64,000 nt of DNA from Curvibacter microcysteis (GCF_028649455.1 NZ_JAQSIO010000002.1:372001-436000), one strand, 5' to 3'; shown: positions 1 to 9,752, counted from the stretch's first letter. The notes: a model not told the origin generated them from the sequence alone. Numbers and translations: made by a program.

Positions 1-21
1 TTGACCCGCCCTGGCTTCCGA

Positions 22-747
22 CTACTCCTCCAGACGCACCTCGCCGATGTCTTCGAGGCGGTAGCCCAGCCCGCGCTGGGTGTGTATCAGGGGACGTGGG
101 CTGCCCTCGTCCACCTTGCTTCGCAGGCGACGGATGTAGACATCCACAATGTTCGTCATGGGGTCCTCGTTGGTGCCCCATACATTGGCCAGAATCCGCT
201 CGCGGCTGAACAAGCGCCCGGGCGCTGAAAGGAGCAGCTCCAAGAGAGCCAGTTCGCGGGCGGTCAGTTTCAGGACTTGCCCCGCGCGCTTGGCCTTCAT
301 GGTGCGTGTGTCCAGCACCAGGTCGGCAACGACCAACTCTTCTCGTGGCAAGGGCTGTTGGCGGGGCCCCCTGCGCGCCAGCGCCTCGATGCGTGCCAGC
401 AGTTCTTCGAACTCAAAGGGCTTCACCAGATAGTCATCCGCCCCAAGTCGCAAGCCGGCAACCCGGTCTTCCAGGCTGCCCAGGGCGGTCAACATCAAAA
501 TGGGGATCGGAACCAATGCCGCGCGCAGTGTTTGGCAAACCTCCAGACCGCTCATGCCGGGCAGCATGACATCCAGCAACATCACCGTCCCCACGCCGTC
601 GGTGGGCGTGTTGCGGACAGCCTCCCGGGCCATCATCAGCCCATCCGGACCATTTCGAGCGACTTGCACCCGATAGCCCTCTGCGCGCAAACCGCGATCC
701 AGAAAGTCCGCGATGCGCGCATCATCTTCCACCAGCAAAATATTCAT
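22..747 (-). CDS. OmpR/PhoB-type response regulator
   Basis: Two-component transcription factor of 241 residues. The receiver domain (about 1-120) has the acidic pocket ED at 7-8, phospho-acceptor D59 in LLDVMLPG and the conserved lysine K109 in LVKPFEF. A winged-helix DNA-binding domain follows (about 140-235), ending in the family motif RGLGYRLE. The start ATG overlaps the stop of the upstream histidine kinase by 4 bases, so the pair is one translationally coupled operon and the kinase is very probably its phosphodonor. The stimulus is not evident. The extra residues between the second receiver strand and D59 (NTPTDGVGT) are slightly longer than usual. Confidence 0.95.
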   Translation of the reverse strand: MNILLVEDDARIADFLDRGLRAEGYRVQVARNGPDGLMMAREAVRNTPTDGVGTVMLLDVMLPGMSGLEVCQTLRAALVPIPILMLTALGSLEDRVAGLRLGADDYLVKPFEFEELLARIEALARRGPRQQPLPREELVVADLVLDTRTMKAKRAGQVLKLTARELALLELLLSAPGRLFSRERILANVWGTNEDPMTNIVDVYIRRLRSKVDEGSPRPLIHTQRGLGYRLEDIGEVRLEE

Positions 748-2378
748 GTCTCATGCCCCGCCTGGTCAGCGGGGAGCAATGGCAAAGTCAGTCGGGCCGT
801 GGTGCCTTGTCCTTGGGTACTCTCCAACACGATATCGCCGCCGTGTGCACGCGCCAGCACCCGCCCGATGGACAAGCCCAGCCCACTCCCTTCCGCACGA
901 TGCTGGCGCGCCGACGGGCTGCGGAAGCTTCGCTCAAACACCCGTGGCAGGTCATCTGCGGCGATCCCGATGCCGGCATCTGCAATGCGGATGATGCAGT
1001 AGGCGGGTTCAGCCGATACGCACTCCACGCTGACCGTGACACGGCCACCCTGGTGGGAATACCGTATCGCGTTGTCGAGCAGCAATAGCAGCAACTGGCG
1101 CAATCGAAGCGGGTCGGCCAACATGCGCATGTCGGCTTGGGTGGACGCCTGGGCGATGACTTCCACGCCACGTTCATAGGCCAGGGCCGCGGCCTGCATC
1201 ACCACCTCGCGCATGGACTCTGTCAGGCTCAGGGGCGTGCGATTGAGGGCGAGCACATCCATGTCGGAGCGGGCCACGGTCAACAAATCGTCAATGACGG
1301 CACCGAGCTGGCGCGCGGTGCTCACAATGCGACGCAGTGCGTCACGGTACTCCGCTTCATCACGCTGCTGGCCCCGCAAAGTGATCTCCGCCTCCCCCAG
1401 GATGACGGTGGTCGGCGTGCGCAACTCATGACCGATGTCCGCAAACAACTGCCGCCTGCGCGTGTCGACTTTTTGCAGCGCCTCCAAGGCGTTCTGCAGG
1501 TCCTCGGTTCGGGCTTTCACCAGACTTTCCAATTGTTGCCGGGCTTGAACTTCGCGCTGCCGGTGCTCTTGCAACTCCATGGCCATGGCGTTCATGCTGT
1601 TGGCAACGGCCGCAAACTCATCCGCGCCAGTCCAGCGTATGCGGTGCGCCAGGTTGCCTTGCTGGAGTTCCAGTGCCCCCTGCGTGAGCGCGTTCATGGG
1701 CCGGCGCAAGGCCCTGGCGAACTGAATGGCCAGCAACAGGGTCAGCAAGGCGATGCTCACCGCCACCGCCAGCCAAAGCCGGCGCATCCAAAGCAGCGCC
1801 TGATCAGCCCCCTTGCGTTCCCGTGCGACCGCCGCCAATTCCCGCTCCATGCTGTCTGCCAGCAGCCGTCGCAAATCACGGCCTCGTGAACTGTCAAACA
1901 AATCAGAGGCGACCCGCCAGGCCATGCTGGCGTCCGTACCGGCCGACATGGGCGTGACGTTGGATGCAGCGGCCTCCAGCGTCGTGACGCTTTCCTCCAG
2001 CACGGCAAGCGCTTCCTCCCGCTGCAGGTGCTCTGAAAGCGTCAACGCCTCGCCCTGGCTCAGGGCAGTCGCCTGGGCCGACAACAGATGCAACTGACGC
2101 AGGTTTTGACGCATGTCCGCCAAGTATTTGTCCCGTAGCACGTGATCGGCACCGGTGCTCAACTTGGCCTCGGTGAACCAGGCCCGCAAACGCAGCTTGT
2201 TGATGGTGAGCTCTTCAAATCCTTGGCGCAGGTCTGAGGCCACGCGCCCGCGCAGGACATGCTCATTGGCCACATTCAAAGCCCATACGGCCACCAGCCC
2301 TTCCAGGATGGCGGCACCGGCCAAGGCGGCCAGGGCAAAAGACAGCTTGCGAGCGAACATCCCTCCATGATGGCGCAT
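744..2378 (-). CDS. Membrane sensor histidine kinase
   Basis: About 544 residues. An N-terminal membrane helix, a long helical periplasmic region and a second membrane helix (VAVSIALLTLLLAIQFA) lead into a HAMP segment and a short coiled coil. The HisKA box is FADIGHELRTP, with H the phosphorylation site. The ATPase domain shows the N box (LLDNAIRY), G1 box (DAGIGIA) and G2 box (GSGLGLSIG). The start at 2378 is preferred because GAGG lies about 8 bases upstream; ATGs at 2441 and 2360 are alternatives. It is coupled to the response regulator gene. The all-helical sensor region (no PAS domain seen) gives no ligand clue. Confidence 0.93.
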   Translation of the reverse strand: MRHHGGMFARKLSFALAALAGAAILEGLVAVWALNVANEHVLRGRVASDLRQGFEELTINKLRLRAWFTEAKLSTGADHVLRDKYLADMRQNLRQLHLLSAQATALSQGEALTLSEHLQREEALAVLEESVTTLEAAASNVTPMSAGTDASMAWRVASDLFDSSRGRDLRRLLADSMERELAAVARERKGADQALLWMRRLWLAVAVSIALLTLLLAIQFARALRRPMNALTQGALELQQGNLAHRIRWTGADEFAAVANSMNAMAMELQEHRQREVQARQQLESLVKARTEDLQNALEALQKVDTRRRQLFADIGHELRTPTTVILGEAEITLRGQQRDEAEYRDALRRIVSTARQLGAVIDDLLTVARSDMDVLALNRTPLSLTESMREVVMQAAALAYERGVEVIAQASTQADMRMLADPLRLRQLLLLLLDNAIRYSHQGGRVTVSVECVSAEPAYCIIRIADAGIGIAADDLPRVFERSFRSPSARQHRAEGSGLGLSIGRVLARAHGGDIVLESTQGQGTTARLTLPLLPADQAGHET

Positions 2379-2565
2379 CTGGACAGCCTCGCAGGCCGGC
2401 GGAAGATTAACTTCAGATGAACCACTTTGCGGGGCTGTCATCTCAGGTTCATGTGGATTTCATGGTGCGCTCATGGAGCGTTCAGTACCCGTTCAAGTGC
2501 GCACGCTTCAATGGCCCGGTCGGCGCAATGTCGCTCCGACCAGACATCATTTGGAGCCTTCGTAC

Positions 2566-3126
2566 ATGAAATTCGCTAAGCAAGCCCTTCTCGTCACCGC
2601 CCTGGCTTTCGCCGGCTCGGCTTTCGCACAGACACCTGTCACCAACGCCGCCATCAACGAAACCGAAGTTCTGGCGGCCCAGAAGGCTTGGGGAGACGCG
2701 CTGGTGGCGATCAGCGAGGCAAACGTCCAAGGCGGCCCAACTGCCGCCAAGGCACTGGCCGAAAAAGTACTGGATGGCGCCTATGGCTACAACCTGGGCC
2801 CCGTGCTGTTCAAGCCCACCCTGACGCAAGCACCACAAACTTTCCGGACCACACGCGCCGGAGCCCTGGCCTACTTTGTGGGCGGCGACGCCAACTACCC
2901 CACGGACACCGGGTTCGCCCTGAAGGGCTGGAAGAAGGTGGAAATCAGCAATGCCGCCATTCTGTTGGCAGGCAATACCGCCACCACCATGGGCAATGTC
3001 AGCTTCACTGACAAAGACGGAAAAGTGACTGTGGTGGACAAAACCTGGGAATTCAAGAAGGACGATGCTGGGCGCCTGCGCATTGTGGTGCACCACTCTT
3101 CCTTGCCATTTGCAGCAGGCAAGTGA
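2566..3126 (+). CDS. Exported NTF2-like protein
   Basis: About 186 residues, divergent from the two-component operon. It has a clear Sec signal peptide (MKFAKQALLVTALAFAGSAFAQ, cut after AFA). The mature part has the alternating strand pattern and C-terminal VDKTWEFKKD...LRIVVHHSSLPF of NTF2/SnoaL-like proteins resembling the CaMKII association domain. Relatives in Burkholderiales are often labelled phosphoribosyl-AMP cyclohydrolase; nothing in this sequence supports that enzyme activity, and the export signal argues against it. Its position beside the sensor kinase suggests, as inference, that it may be a target or accessory of that system. The start is the ATG directly before the signal peptide; an in-frame upstream start at 2473 would bury it. 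Confidence 0.8.
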   Translation: MKFAKQALLVTALAFAGSAFAQTPVTNAAINETEVLAAQKAWGDALVAISEANVQGGPTAAKALAEKVLDGAYGYNLGPVLFKPTLTQAPQTFRTTRAGALAYFVGGDANYPTDTGFALKGWKKVEISNAAILLAGNTATTMGNVSFTDKDGKVTVVDKTWEFKKDDAGRLRIVVHHSSLPFAAGK

Positions 3127-3190
3127 TCCCGCAGGGAAGCGCCGGGGCGCCCTGGCCGAGCTGGCCTGAACTGAAGCCAGCGCGGGTGAC

Positions 3191-3745
3191 TCAGCCCGGG
3201 CTGCCTCCTGCGTCGAGCAGGCGGCGCACCACCAGCAAGGCCGCGCGCAGGCCCTGCAAACCGTCTTCGGCCCCATAGGCCACAGCGCTCAGGCTGTGCG
3301 CCAGCATGAGGTTGAGCGGCAGGCCAAAGTCCTCCACCGTGCAGCCATCGGCATCCACCCCTGCCTGGTGCTGGCCAGCCATGCGCTCGATCAGGCTGTT
3401 GGCTTGCGGCAGGTAGCCCACCACGGGCTTGCCCAGGGCCAGCGCGAACGAGGCCTCCCACACCGTGCCGCTGTCGGGCTCAAAACCGCGAAAGTCGCGC
3501 AGGTTGGCCACCACCGCGTCGGCGCTTTGGATCAGCTGGCGGTTGGCCTGGTAGATGCGCAGCGACAGCGGTGTGGCCTCTGTGTCGCTCAGGTCGCCAT
3601 CGAGCGGGTACAGGCCGACCAGGCCCAGGCTCGCGCACAGGGCCTGCATCTGGCGTCCGCGCTCGCGCGCCTCGGGGTAGAACACATCGGGGCCGGCCAG
3701 GTAGATGCGGGGGGCGGGGCGGGGGGCAGACGAGGGCAAGGTCAT
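3191..3745 (-). CDS. Nucleoside 2-deoxyribosyltransferase family protein
   Basis: About 184 residues. The opening RIYLAGPDVFYPEARERG and the later DSGTVWEASFALALGKPV are hallmarks of the nucleoside 2-deoxyribosyltransferase fold. The glutamate in the second motif corresponds to the family nucleophile, and an intermediate Asp (ANLRDF) also fits. Such enzymes cleave or exchange the base of deoxynucleosides or act as 2'-deoxynucleoside 5'-phosphate N-hydrolases. The start at 3745 places the core strand right at the N-terminus; in-frame codons further upstream add a low-complexity leader. It is divergent from the SRAP gene with about 100 bases between, possibly sharing a promoter region. Confidence 0.85.
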   Translation of the reverse strand: MTLPSSAPRPAPRIYLAGPDVFYPEARERGRQMQALCASLGLVGLYPLDGDLSDTEATPLSLRIYQANRQLIQSADAVVANLRDFRGFEPDSGTVWEASFALALGKPVVGYLPQANSLIERMAGQHQAGVDADGCTVEDFGLPLNLMLAHSLSAVAYGAEDGLQGLRAALLVVRRLLDAGGSPG

Positions 3746-3845
3746 CCGCCAAGTATCCGCCGCCCCAAGCGCCTGCATGGGGGCGGGGACGACCATTTTT
3801 CGACCCGCCCAGGGGCCGGCCTCGGGGCCGCTAACATCGCCGCCC

Positions 3846-4529
3846 ATGTGTGCCCATTTTGAAGCGGTCTACGACCCCGAGCGCCTGCGCAAAACCTTCA
3901 AGCTGACCTTGCCGGAGGGCGGTCGCCGGGACGTCTGGCCGTCCTACCCCGCGGCCTTCATCCGCTACCCGCGCCCCTTGACTGCGCCCGCTGCGGCGGC
4001 GCCAGCGGAGGAGGTCGGGGGCGGGCGCGAGGCCTTGCTGGGCCGCTTCGGCCTGATCCCCCACTGGGCCAAGGACGCCGGCGTGGCGCGCCACACCTAC
4101 AACGCGCGCAGCGAGACGGTGGCCAGCAAGCCCAGTTTTCGGGATGCCTGGCGCCTGGGCCGGCGCTGCATCGTGCCTGCCGAGGCGATTTACGAGCCCG
4201 ACTGGCGCTCGGGCAAGGCCGTGCCGACGCGCATCGTGCGCGCCGACGGCGAGCCTTGGGCCTTGGCGGGTTTGTGGACCGGCTGGCGCGACGCCAGCGG
4301 CGCGGTGCAGCGCAGCTTCACCTTGTTGACGGTGAACGCCGACCAGCACCCCTTCATGAACCAGTTTCACCAGCCCAACGAAGAAAAGCGCATGGTGGTG
4401 GCCCTGCGCGAGGCCGACTTCAGCACCTGGCTGCAGGCCCCGCTGGCCCAGGCGGCGGCCTTGGTCTGCGCCAGCCCCGCCGGGGACTGGCGGGCTGATG
4501 AGGGCGAGCCAAGCCCTGCCCCGGCCTGA
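3846..4529 (+). CDS. SOS response-associated peptidase (SRAP/YedK/HMCES family)
   Basis: 227 residues. SRAP proteins form a thiazolidine DNA-protein crosslink with abasic sites in single-stranded DNA and protect them during replication. The essential cysteine is residue 2 (MCAHF), exposed once the initiator Met is removed. The other family positions are visible: Asn in YNARSETV, Glu in PAEAIYEPDW and His in DQHPFMNQF. The start at 3846 is fixed by the need for Cys2, so the longer in-frame extension to 3705 is rejected. It is divergent from the deoxyribosyltransferase gene, which is compatible with a shared DNA-damage or nucleotide-salvage role (inference). Confidence 0.93.
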   Translation: MCAHFEAVYDPERLRKTFKLTLPEGGRRDVWPSYPAAFIRYPRPLTAPAAAAPAEEVGGGREALLGRFGLIPHWAKDAGVARHTYNARSETVASKPSFRDAWRLGRRCIVPAEAIYEPDWRSGKAVPTRIVRADGEPWALAGLWTGWRDASGAVQRSFTLLTVNADQHPFMNQFHQPNEEKRMVVALREADFSTWLQAPLAQAAALVCASPAGDWRADEGEPSPAPA

Positions 4530-4544
4530 CAGCCAGGCCGGCCC

Positions 4545-5672
4545 TCAGGCGCGCAGGCGCCGGGGGCTGAGGCCTTCGACATCAACGCCAGCGGCAACCA
4601 GCTCGTCCACCGGTTCGCGCAGGATCAGCTGGCGCGCCAGCAGCGAGGCGCCGGCCGCGCTCTGGATGCCATAGCCGCCTTGGGCAGCCAACCAGAAGAA
4701 GCCCTCCTGGGCCGGGTCCCAGCCAATCACCAAGTCCCCGTCGGACACAAAGGAGCGCAGGCCGGCCCAGGTGTGGGCTGGGCGGCGGATTTGCAGGGTG
4801 GTGGCCTCTTCGATGTGAAAGATGCCGGTGGCGATGTCCAACTCTTCGGGCACCACGTCGTGGGGATGCGTCGGGTCGGCGTTGGCGGGCGAGCCCAGCA
4901 GTTGGCCGGCGTCGGGCTTGAAGTAAAAGGTCTCGTCAATCCCCACCACCGCTGGCCAGGCGCTGCAGTCCAGGCCGGCCGGCGCTGGGAAGGTGAAGGC
5001 GCTGCGCCGGCAGGGCTGCAGGCCGATCGGGGCCACGCCGGCCAGTTCGGCCAGCGCATCGGCCCAGGCACCGGCGGCATTGATCAGCTGGTGTCCTTGC
5101 ACGGGCTCACCCTGGGCCAGGTCGACCTGCCAGACCCCGGCCTCGCGGCGCAAGGCCACGACTTCGGCGTCGCAGCGCAGCGTCACGCCGCGCTGGCGTG
5201 CACCGCGCAAATAGCCTTGGTGCAGCGCGTTCACGTCCAGGTCGGCCGCCAGGGGCTCGGCCATGCCCGCCACCGCAGCCTCGGGGCGCAGGACGGGCAC
5301 AGCGGCCAGCAGCTCGGCCTGGCTCAGTTCGCGCACATTGGGCGACTGAGCCCGTGCGCTGGCCAGGGCCTGGTCCAGCAAGGGGCGTTGCTCGGCGCTG
5401 GCGATGTAGACCACGCCGCGCGGCGACAGGATGGGGTGCGGGCCAAACACCTCGGGCGGCGCTTCGTAAAAGGCCCGGCTGGCCCGGGTCAGGGCCTGGA
5501 TGTTGGGCGTGCCGTAGGTCTCCATGAACATGGCCGCCGAGCGCCCGGTGCTGTGGTAGCCGGGCTGGGATTCGCGCTCCAGCAGCAGCACGCGGCCGCG
5601 CTCGGCGAGCTGCCAGGCCACGGAGGCGCCGGCAATGCCGGCGCCGACGATCACATAGTCATAAGTCGACAT
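4545..5672 (-). CDS. FAD-dependent amino-acid oxidase/dehydrogenase (DAO family)
   Basis: About 375 residues. The N-terminal Rossmann FAD site is YDYVIVGAGIAGASVAWQLAERG, with acidic E on the next strand (LLLERES). STGRSAAMF follows, typical of glycine oxidase/D-amino-acid dehydrogenase-like flavoproteins. The C-terminus has the second flavin contact (WAGLRSF...GGYGIQSAAGASLLARQL). It likely oxidises an amine or amino acid to an imino acid. ATG at 5672 with GAGAG upstream is preferred; an ATG at 5696 overlaps the amidase stop. It lies last in a minus-strand series of amidase, Bug binding protein and D-serine dehydratase, suggesting use of a D-amino acid or its amide (inference). Confidence 0.85.
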   Translation of the reverse strand: MSTYDYVIVGAGIAGASVAWQLAERGRVLLLERESQPGYHSTGRSAAMFMETYGTPNIQALTRASRAFYEAPPEVFGPHPILSPRGVVYIASAEQRPLLDQALASARAQSPNVRELSQAELLAAVPVLRPEAAVAGMAEPLAADLDVNALHQGYLRGARQRGVTLRCDAEVVALRREAGVWQVDLAQGEPVQGHQLINAAGAWADALAELAGVAPIGLQPCRRSAFTFPAPAGLDCSAWPAVVGIDETFYFKPDAGQLLGSPANADPTHPHDVVPEELDIATGIFHIEEATTLQIRRPAHTWAGLRSFVSDGDLVIGWDPAQEGFFWLAAQGGYGIQSAAGASLLARQLILREPVDELVAAGVDVEGLSPRRLRA

Positions 5673-5695
5673 GGTGTCTCTCGGGGTCATGGGCA

Positions 5696-7249
5696 TCAGA
5701 CGGCCGACACGGTGCCGGCGCTGGCCGCCCGGCCGTCCAGGCGGGGCAGGCCCACGGCGTCGCGCGCGTCGGGGGCGGCGGTGACGATGGAGGTCAGGGC
5801 GGGTTCGGCCGGTTTCAGGCGCGACAGATCGGGGCGCGGGCGTTGCAGGCCCTCGATGCGGGCGAAGGCGCTTTCCAAGGCCTGGCCCGTGCCCAGCGTG
5901 TGGTGGTCGGCGCGGAAGCGGCCAATCACCTGCAGGCCAAAAGGCATCTGGGCGTGGTCCAGGCCACAGGGCAGGCTGAGCGCGGGGTGGGTGCTCAGGG
6001 TGCTGACATAGGTCAGGGCCAGCCAGCGGTAGTAGTTGGACTGCGCTTCACCATTGATGTGGCTGGCGTACAGCTCGGTCCAGGGGAAGGGCGAGACCGG
6101 GGTGGTGGGCGCCAGGATGATGTCGAAGTCGGCAAAGGCCTGCTGGAAGCGGCCCAGCAAACGGGTCTGCTCGGCCTGCGCCCAGGCGCTGTCGAGCAGG
6201 CTCATGGCCGCGCCCATCTCGTAGTTGGCGCGGGTGTTGGGGCCCAGGCTGGCGGGGGCGCGTTGGTAGGCGTCGCTCAGGCTGGCCACAAAGGCCTCGG
6301 CGCGCAGCACGTCAAAGCACTTGTGGGCTTCACCCAGCTCGAATTTCACCTCGTCGCAGCTGGCGAACAGGTGCTTCATGGCGGCGACTTTTTCGCGGAA
6401 CACACGGCGGATGTTGTCGTCCACGGCGCAGGTGCCAAAGTCTTCCGTCCAGCCCACGCGCAGGCGGCTCAGGTCGACGTCGGGCGGGACCAGGAAGCTC
6501 ATCGGGTCCAGCGGGTAGGTCAGCGGGTCGCCCACCGACACGCCGGCGCTGGCGGCCAGTTGCAGGCAGGCCTCGGCCACCGTGCGGCCCATGGGGCCGA
6601 CCACCGAGATCGGGGTCCAGCCCAACAGCTTGCGCGAGCTGGGCACCACGCCGGGCGAGGGGCGAAAACCCACCACGCCACACTTGGCCGCCGGAATGCG
6701 CAGCGAGCCGCCGGTGTCCGAGCCGGTGCACACCGGCAGCATGTCGCAGGCCAGGGCGGCAGCGGAGCCGCCCGAGGAGCCCCCCGCGTTCAGGTTGGAG
6801 TTGAAGGGGTTGCCCGTGGCGCCCCAAACCACGTTGCGCGAGTTGGCGCCCGCCCCCATTTCGGGGATGTTGGTTTTGCCCGCGACGATGGCGCCGGCCG
6901 CGCGCAAGCGCGCCACCAGCACGTTGTCGGCGCTGGGGATGTTCTCGCGGTAGATGGGCGAGCCATAGGTGGTCAGCAGGCCCTCGGTGGCCTCCAGGTC
7001 TTTGACGCCGGTGGGCAGGCCGTGCAGCAGGCCCAGGTGCTGGCCTTGCATGACGGCTTGTTCGGCCGCGCGGGCTTCGCTGCGCGCGCGGTCAAAGCAG
7101 GTCGCGGTGACGGCGTTGACCAGCGGGTTGACGGCGTCGATGCGTGCGATGCAGGCGTCCAGCAGTTCGACGGGCGACAACTGGCGCGCGCCGATCAAGC
7201 GGCGCAGTTCGGGGGCGGTCAGTTCGACCAGGGTGGTGTCGTGGGCCAT
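5696..7249 (-). CDS. Amidase (amidase signature family)
   Basis: About 517 residues. The amidase-signature Ser-cisSer-Lys triad is readable: Lys in TGVKDLEAT, the Gly/Ser-rich signature NAGGSSGGSAAALA and the nucleophile region GSDTGGSLRIPAA. The enzyme hydrolyses an amide to acid plus ammonia; the substrate cannot be read from sequence. The start at 7249 has GGAG upstream; a longer in-frame start at 7303 adds a proline-rich leader and is less likely. It directly precedes the FAD oxidase gene and follows a Bug binding protein gene, so uptake, deamidation and oxidation may be linked. Confidence 0.92.
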   Translation of the reverse strand: MAHDTTLVELTAPELRRLIGARQLSPVELLDACIARIDAVNPLVNAVTATCFDRARSEARAAEQAVMQGQHLGLLHGLPTGVKDLEATEGLLTTYGSPIYRENIPSADNVLVARLRAAGAIVAGKTNIPEMGAGANSRNVVWGATGNPFNSNLNAGGSSGGSAAALACDMLPVCTGSDTGGSLRIPAAKCGVVGFRPSPGVVPSSRKLLGWTPISVVGPMGRTVAEACLQLAASAGVSVGDPLTYPLDPMSFLVPPDVDLSRLRVGWTEDFGTCAVDDNIRRVFREKVAAMKHLFASCDEVKFELGEAHKCFDVLRAEAFVASLSDAYQRAPASLGPNTRANYEMGAAMSLLDSAWAQAEQTRLLGRFQQAFADFDIILAPTTPVSPFPWTELYASHINGEAQSNYYRWLALTYVSTLSTHPALSLPCGLDHAQMPFGLQVIGRFRADHHTLGTGQALESAFARIEGLQRPRPDLSRLKPAEPALTSIVTAAPDARDAVGLPRLDGRAASAGTVSAV

Positions 7250-7347
7250 GGATGGGTCTCCAGGAGGCAGGGAATGGGACGGTGGGGGGCGCACCGGTGG
7301 CAAGCCGCTGGGCGACGACCCGCCAGGGGGGCGCCGCCCGTCGGCAA

Positions 7348-8343
7348 TCAGTCTAGTTTGATCTGGGCGCGCTGCGCGATGGCGCGCATGCGCGGCAGTT
7401 CGGACTCGATCAGGGCGGCGGTGCCGGCGGCCGAGACGTGCTGCGGCTCAAAACCGACTTCGACCAATTTGGCGCGGGTTTCGGGGTCGGCCACGACATC
7501 GGCCAGGGCCTTTTCGAGTTGGGTCTTGACGGCCGGCGGCAGGCCGCGCGGCGCCACGATGGCCAGCCAGGTGTCCATGTCGAGGTCGGGGTAGCCGCTC
7601 TCGGCCAGCGTCGGCACCTGGGGCAGCAGCGAAGAGCGCTTGGCGGTGGTCACCGCAATCGCCTTGATCTTGCCGCCCTTGAGCTGAGGCAGGGCCGCCG
7701 ACACGGTGTCGACCGTGAACGGGATCTGGCCACCCATCAGGTCCACCATGGCCGGGGCGCTGCCCTTGTAAGGCACATGCAGCAGCTTGGTGCCGGTGGC
7801 GTAGAGGATCATTTCAGCGGCGAAGTGCGAGGTCGTGCCACTGCCGTAAGAGCCGTACGAGAAAGTGCCTGGGGCGGCCTTGGCGGCGGCCACGAATTCC
7901 TTCACGTTGTTCACCGGCACGGCCTTGTTGGCCAGCAGGATCAAACCGGTGCGGCCCGCGATGCCGATGGGCTCGAAGCTCTTCACCGGGTCGTAGGGCA
8001 GCTTGCTCTGGATGGCGGGGTTGACCGTGAAGGTGGTGCCCGAGCTGACCAGCAGCGTGTAGCCGTCGGCGGGCGCCTTGGCCACATAGCTGGCCCCGAT
8101 CACCGTGCCAGCCCCGGCGCGGTTGTCGATGACGACGCTCTGGCCCAGCTTGTCGGACAGCTTTTTACCGATCAGGCGGCCGAGGATGTCGGTCGAGCCC
8201 CCGGGCGGAAAGGGGATCACCAGGGTGATCGGCTTGGCGGGCCAGGCGCCTTCCGTGGCATGGGTCAGGGCGGGCCAGGTGGCGGCGCTCAAGGCGCTGG
8301 CCAGGGCCAGCAGGGGCAACAGGGGGCGGGTGCGGTTTTTCAT
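7348..8343 (-). CDS. Bug-family (TctC) periplasmic solute-binding protein
   Basis: 331 residues with a signal peptide ending around THATEG. The family signature follows: PITLVIPFPPGGSTDILGR, then IDNRAGAGTVIGASYVAKA and YGSYGSGTTSHFAAE, with the C-terminal ALPQLKGGKIKAIAVTTAKR segment. Bug proteins bind small carboxylates or amides and deliver them to tripartite tricarboxylate transporters. No TctA/TctB membrane partners are seen in the window, so it must work with components encoded elsewhere or in sensing. It lies between dsdA-like and amidase genes on the same strand and is probably cotranscribed with them. Confidence 0.93.
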   Translation of the reverse strand: MKNRTRPLLPLLALASALSAATWPALTHATEGAWPAKPITLVIPFPPGGSTDILGRLIGKKLSDKLGQSVVIDNRAGAGTVIGASYVAKAPADGYTLLVSSGTTFTVNPAIQSKLPYDPVKSFEPIGIAGRTGLILLANKAVPVNNVKEFVAAAKAAPGTFSYGSYGSGTTSHFAAEMILYATGTKLLHVPYKGSAPAMVDLMGGQIPFTVDTVSAALPQLKGGKIKAIAVTTAKRSSLLPQVPTLAESGYPDLDMDTWLAIVAPRGLPPAVKTQLEKALADVVADPETRAKLVEVGFEPQHVSAAGTAALIESELPRMRAIAQRAQIKLD

Positions 8344-8405
8344 GAGCGGCTTTCGGGGGGGGCGGGGTGGGGAAGGGGGGAGGTCAGCGGGCGGGAGACG
8401 CTGCG

Positions 8406-9752
8406 TCAGGCCGAGGTCGCGTTCAGCCCTTGGCGGCCACGCTGCACAAAGCGGCTGAATTCCAGTTCGGGCACCAGCAGGCCACCCGTGGTCCAGACCA
8501 AGTGGGTGGCGCGCGGCAGGTGGGGCAGCAGGCCTTGTTCGGCCAACCAGGCCTGGCCCTGGGCGCTGCCACACAGCTGCTGCGGGCCGCTGAAGCCAGC
8601 GGCGGCCGAGGGCTCGATGCGTTGGTCGGCGTGGTCCAGTACCTGCACGAGGTGCTCGAACAAGGTGTCGTCGCGCACCGTGAACACCCCCGACAACAGG
8701 GGGCGCATCAGTTCGGCGGCCAGCAGCGAGGCGCGTGGCACGGCCAGGCCATCGGCCTCGGTGTGGTTCGTCAGACCGATGTCGTAGACCGAGGGGTGGG
8801 CGCCCTCGGGGCTCATCATTTGCAGCATGAAGCAGGGCGACTGCACGGGCTCGGCGAAGAAGCAATGCACATGCGGGCCGAGCAGCTGACGCAGCCCGAA
8901 GGTGATGCCCCCCGGCGCGCCGCCCACGCCGCAAGGCAGGTAGACGAACAAGGGGTGTTCGGCGTCAACCACCACGCCCTGGGCCTGGAGTTGCTGACCC
9001 AGGTGCAGGGCGGCAGCGCTGTAGCCCAGCAGCAGCGAGAGCGAGCGCTCGTCGTCGACAAAATGGCACAGCGGGTTGGCGGCGGCTTGCTGGCGGCCTG
9101 CGGCGACGGCTTTTTCGTAGTCGCCACCGTGTTCGACCACCTCCACGCCGCGCTGGCGCAGGCGATCCTTTTTCCAGGCCTTGGCGTCGGAAGACATGTG
9201 CACCACGGCTTGGAAGCCCAGGGCGGCCGACAGCACGCCAATGCTCAAGCCCAGGTTGCCGGTGCTGCCCACGGCCACCTGGTGGCGCGCAAACAGGGCG
9301 CGGGCCGGGCCCTGGCCCAGCACGCGGTAGTCGCTGTCCAGGGTGATCAGGCCGTGCTCCAGGGCCAGGGCCTCGGCCCATTGCAGCACCTCGTGGAAGC
9401 CGCCGCGCGCCTTGATCGAGCCCACCACGGGCAGGCTGTGATCACCTTTGATCCACAAGGCGCCGTGCTCGGGCGGCAGGCCCAGGGCCTGTTGCAGGGC
9501 CGGGGCGGACAGCAGCTCGGACTCGATCACGCCCTGGCGGGCGCGCAACTCGGGCGACAGTTCGGCCAGCAGCGGCGCGAAGCGGGCAAAACGGGCTGCA
9601 GCTTCACGGGTATCGGCCAGACTAATGTGGCCGCCTTCGCTGGTGGGCATCACGGCCTCGGGCTGAGCCTGGCGGGCCGGGTTGAGCCACAGCGTGGGGC
9701 TGGCAGCGCGGAGCAGGGCCTCGGTGGGCGCGAAACTTGCAGGCAGGGTCAT
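8406..9752 (-). CDS. dsdA: D-serine dehydratase
   Basis: 448 residues, a PLP enzyme converting D-serine to pyruvate and ammonia. The PLP lysine lies in [16 protein letters not shown]. The phosphate-binding loop is [11 protein letters not shown], and the DsdA-typical run [19 protein letters not shown] follows. The Gly-rich motif [12 protein letters not shown] and the C-terminal [19 protein letters not shown] also match DsdA. The start at 9752 is preferred over the 5'-extended frame. A LysR gene diverges from it with about 145 bases between, the usual dsdA/dsdC arrangement. Confidence 0.94.
   Translation of the reverse strand: MTLPASFAPTEALLRAASPTLWLNPARQAQPEAVMPTSEGGHISLADTREAAARFARFAPLLAELSPELRARQGVIESELLSAPALQQALGLPPEHGALWIKGDHSLPVVGSIKARGGFHEVLQWAEALALEHGLITLDSDYRVLGQGPARALFARHQVAVGSTGNLGLSIGVLSAALGFQAVVHMSSDAKAWKKDRLRQRGVEVVEHGGDYEKAVAAGRQQAAANPLCHFVDDERSLSLLLGYSAAALHLGQQLQAQGVVVDAEHPLFVYLPCGVGGAPGGITFGLRQLLGPHVHCFFAEPVQSPCFMLQMMSPEGAHPSVYDIGLTNHTEADGLAVPRASLLAAELMRPLLSGVFTVRDDTLFEHLVQVLDHADQRIEPSAAAGFSGPQQLCGSAQGQAWLAEQGLLPHLPRATHLVWTTGGLLVPELEFSRFVQRGRQGLNATSA

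Noticed and set aside
3705-3845. N-terminal extension of the SRAP protein
   Set aside because: SRAP activity needs Cys at position 2, which fixes the start at 3846.
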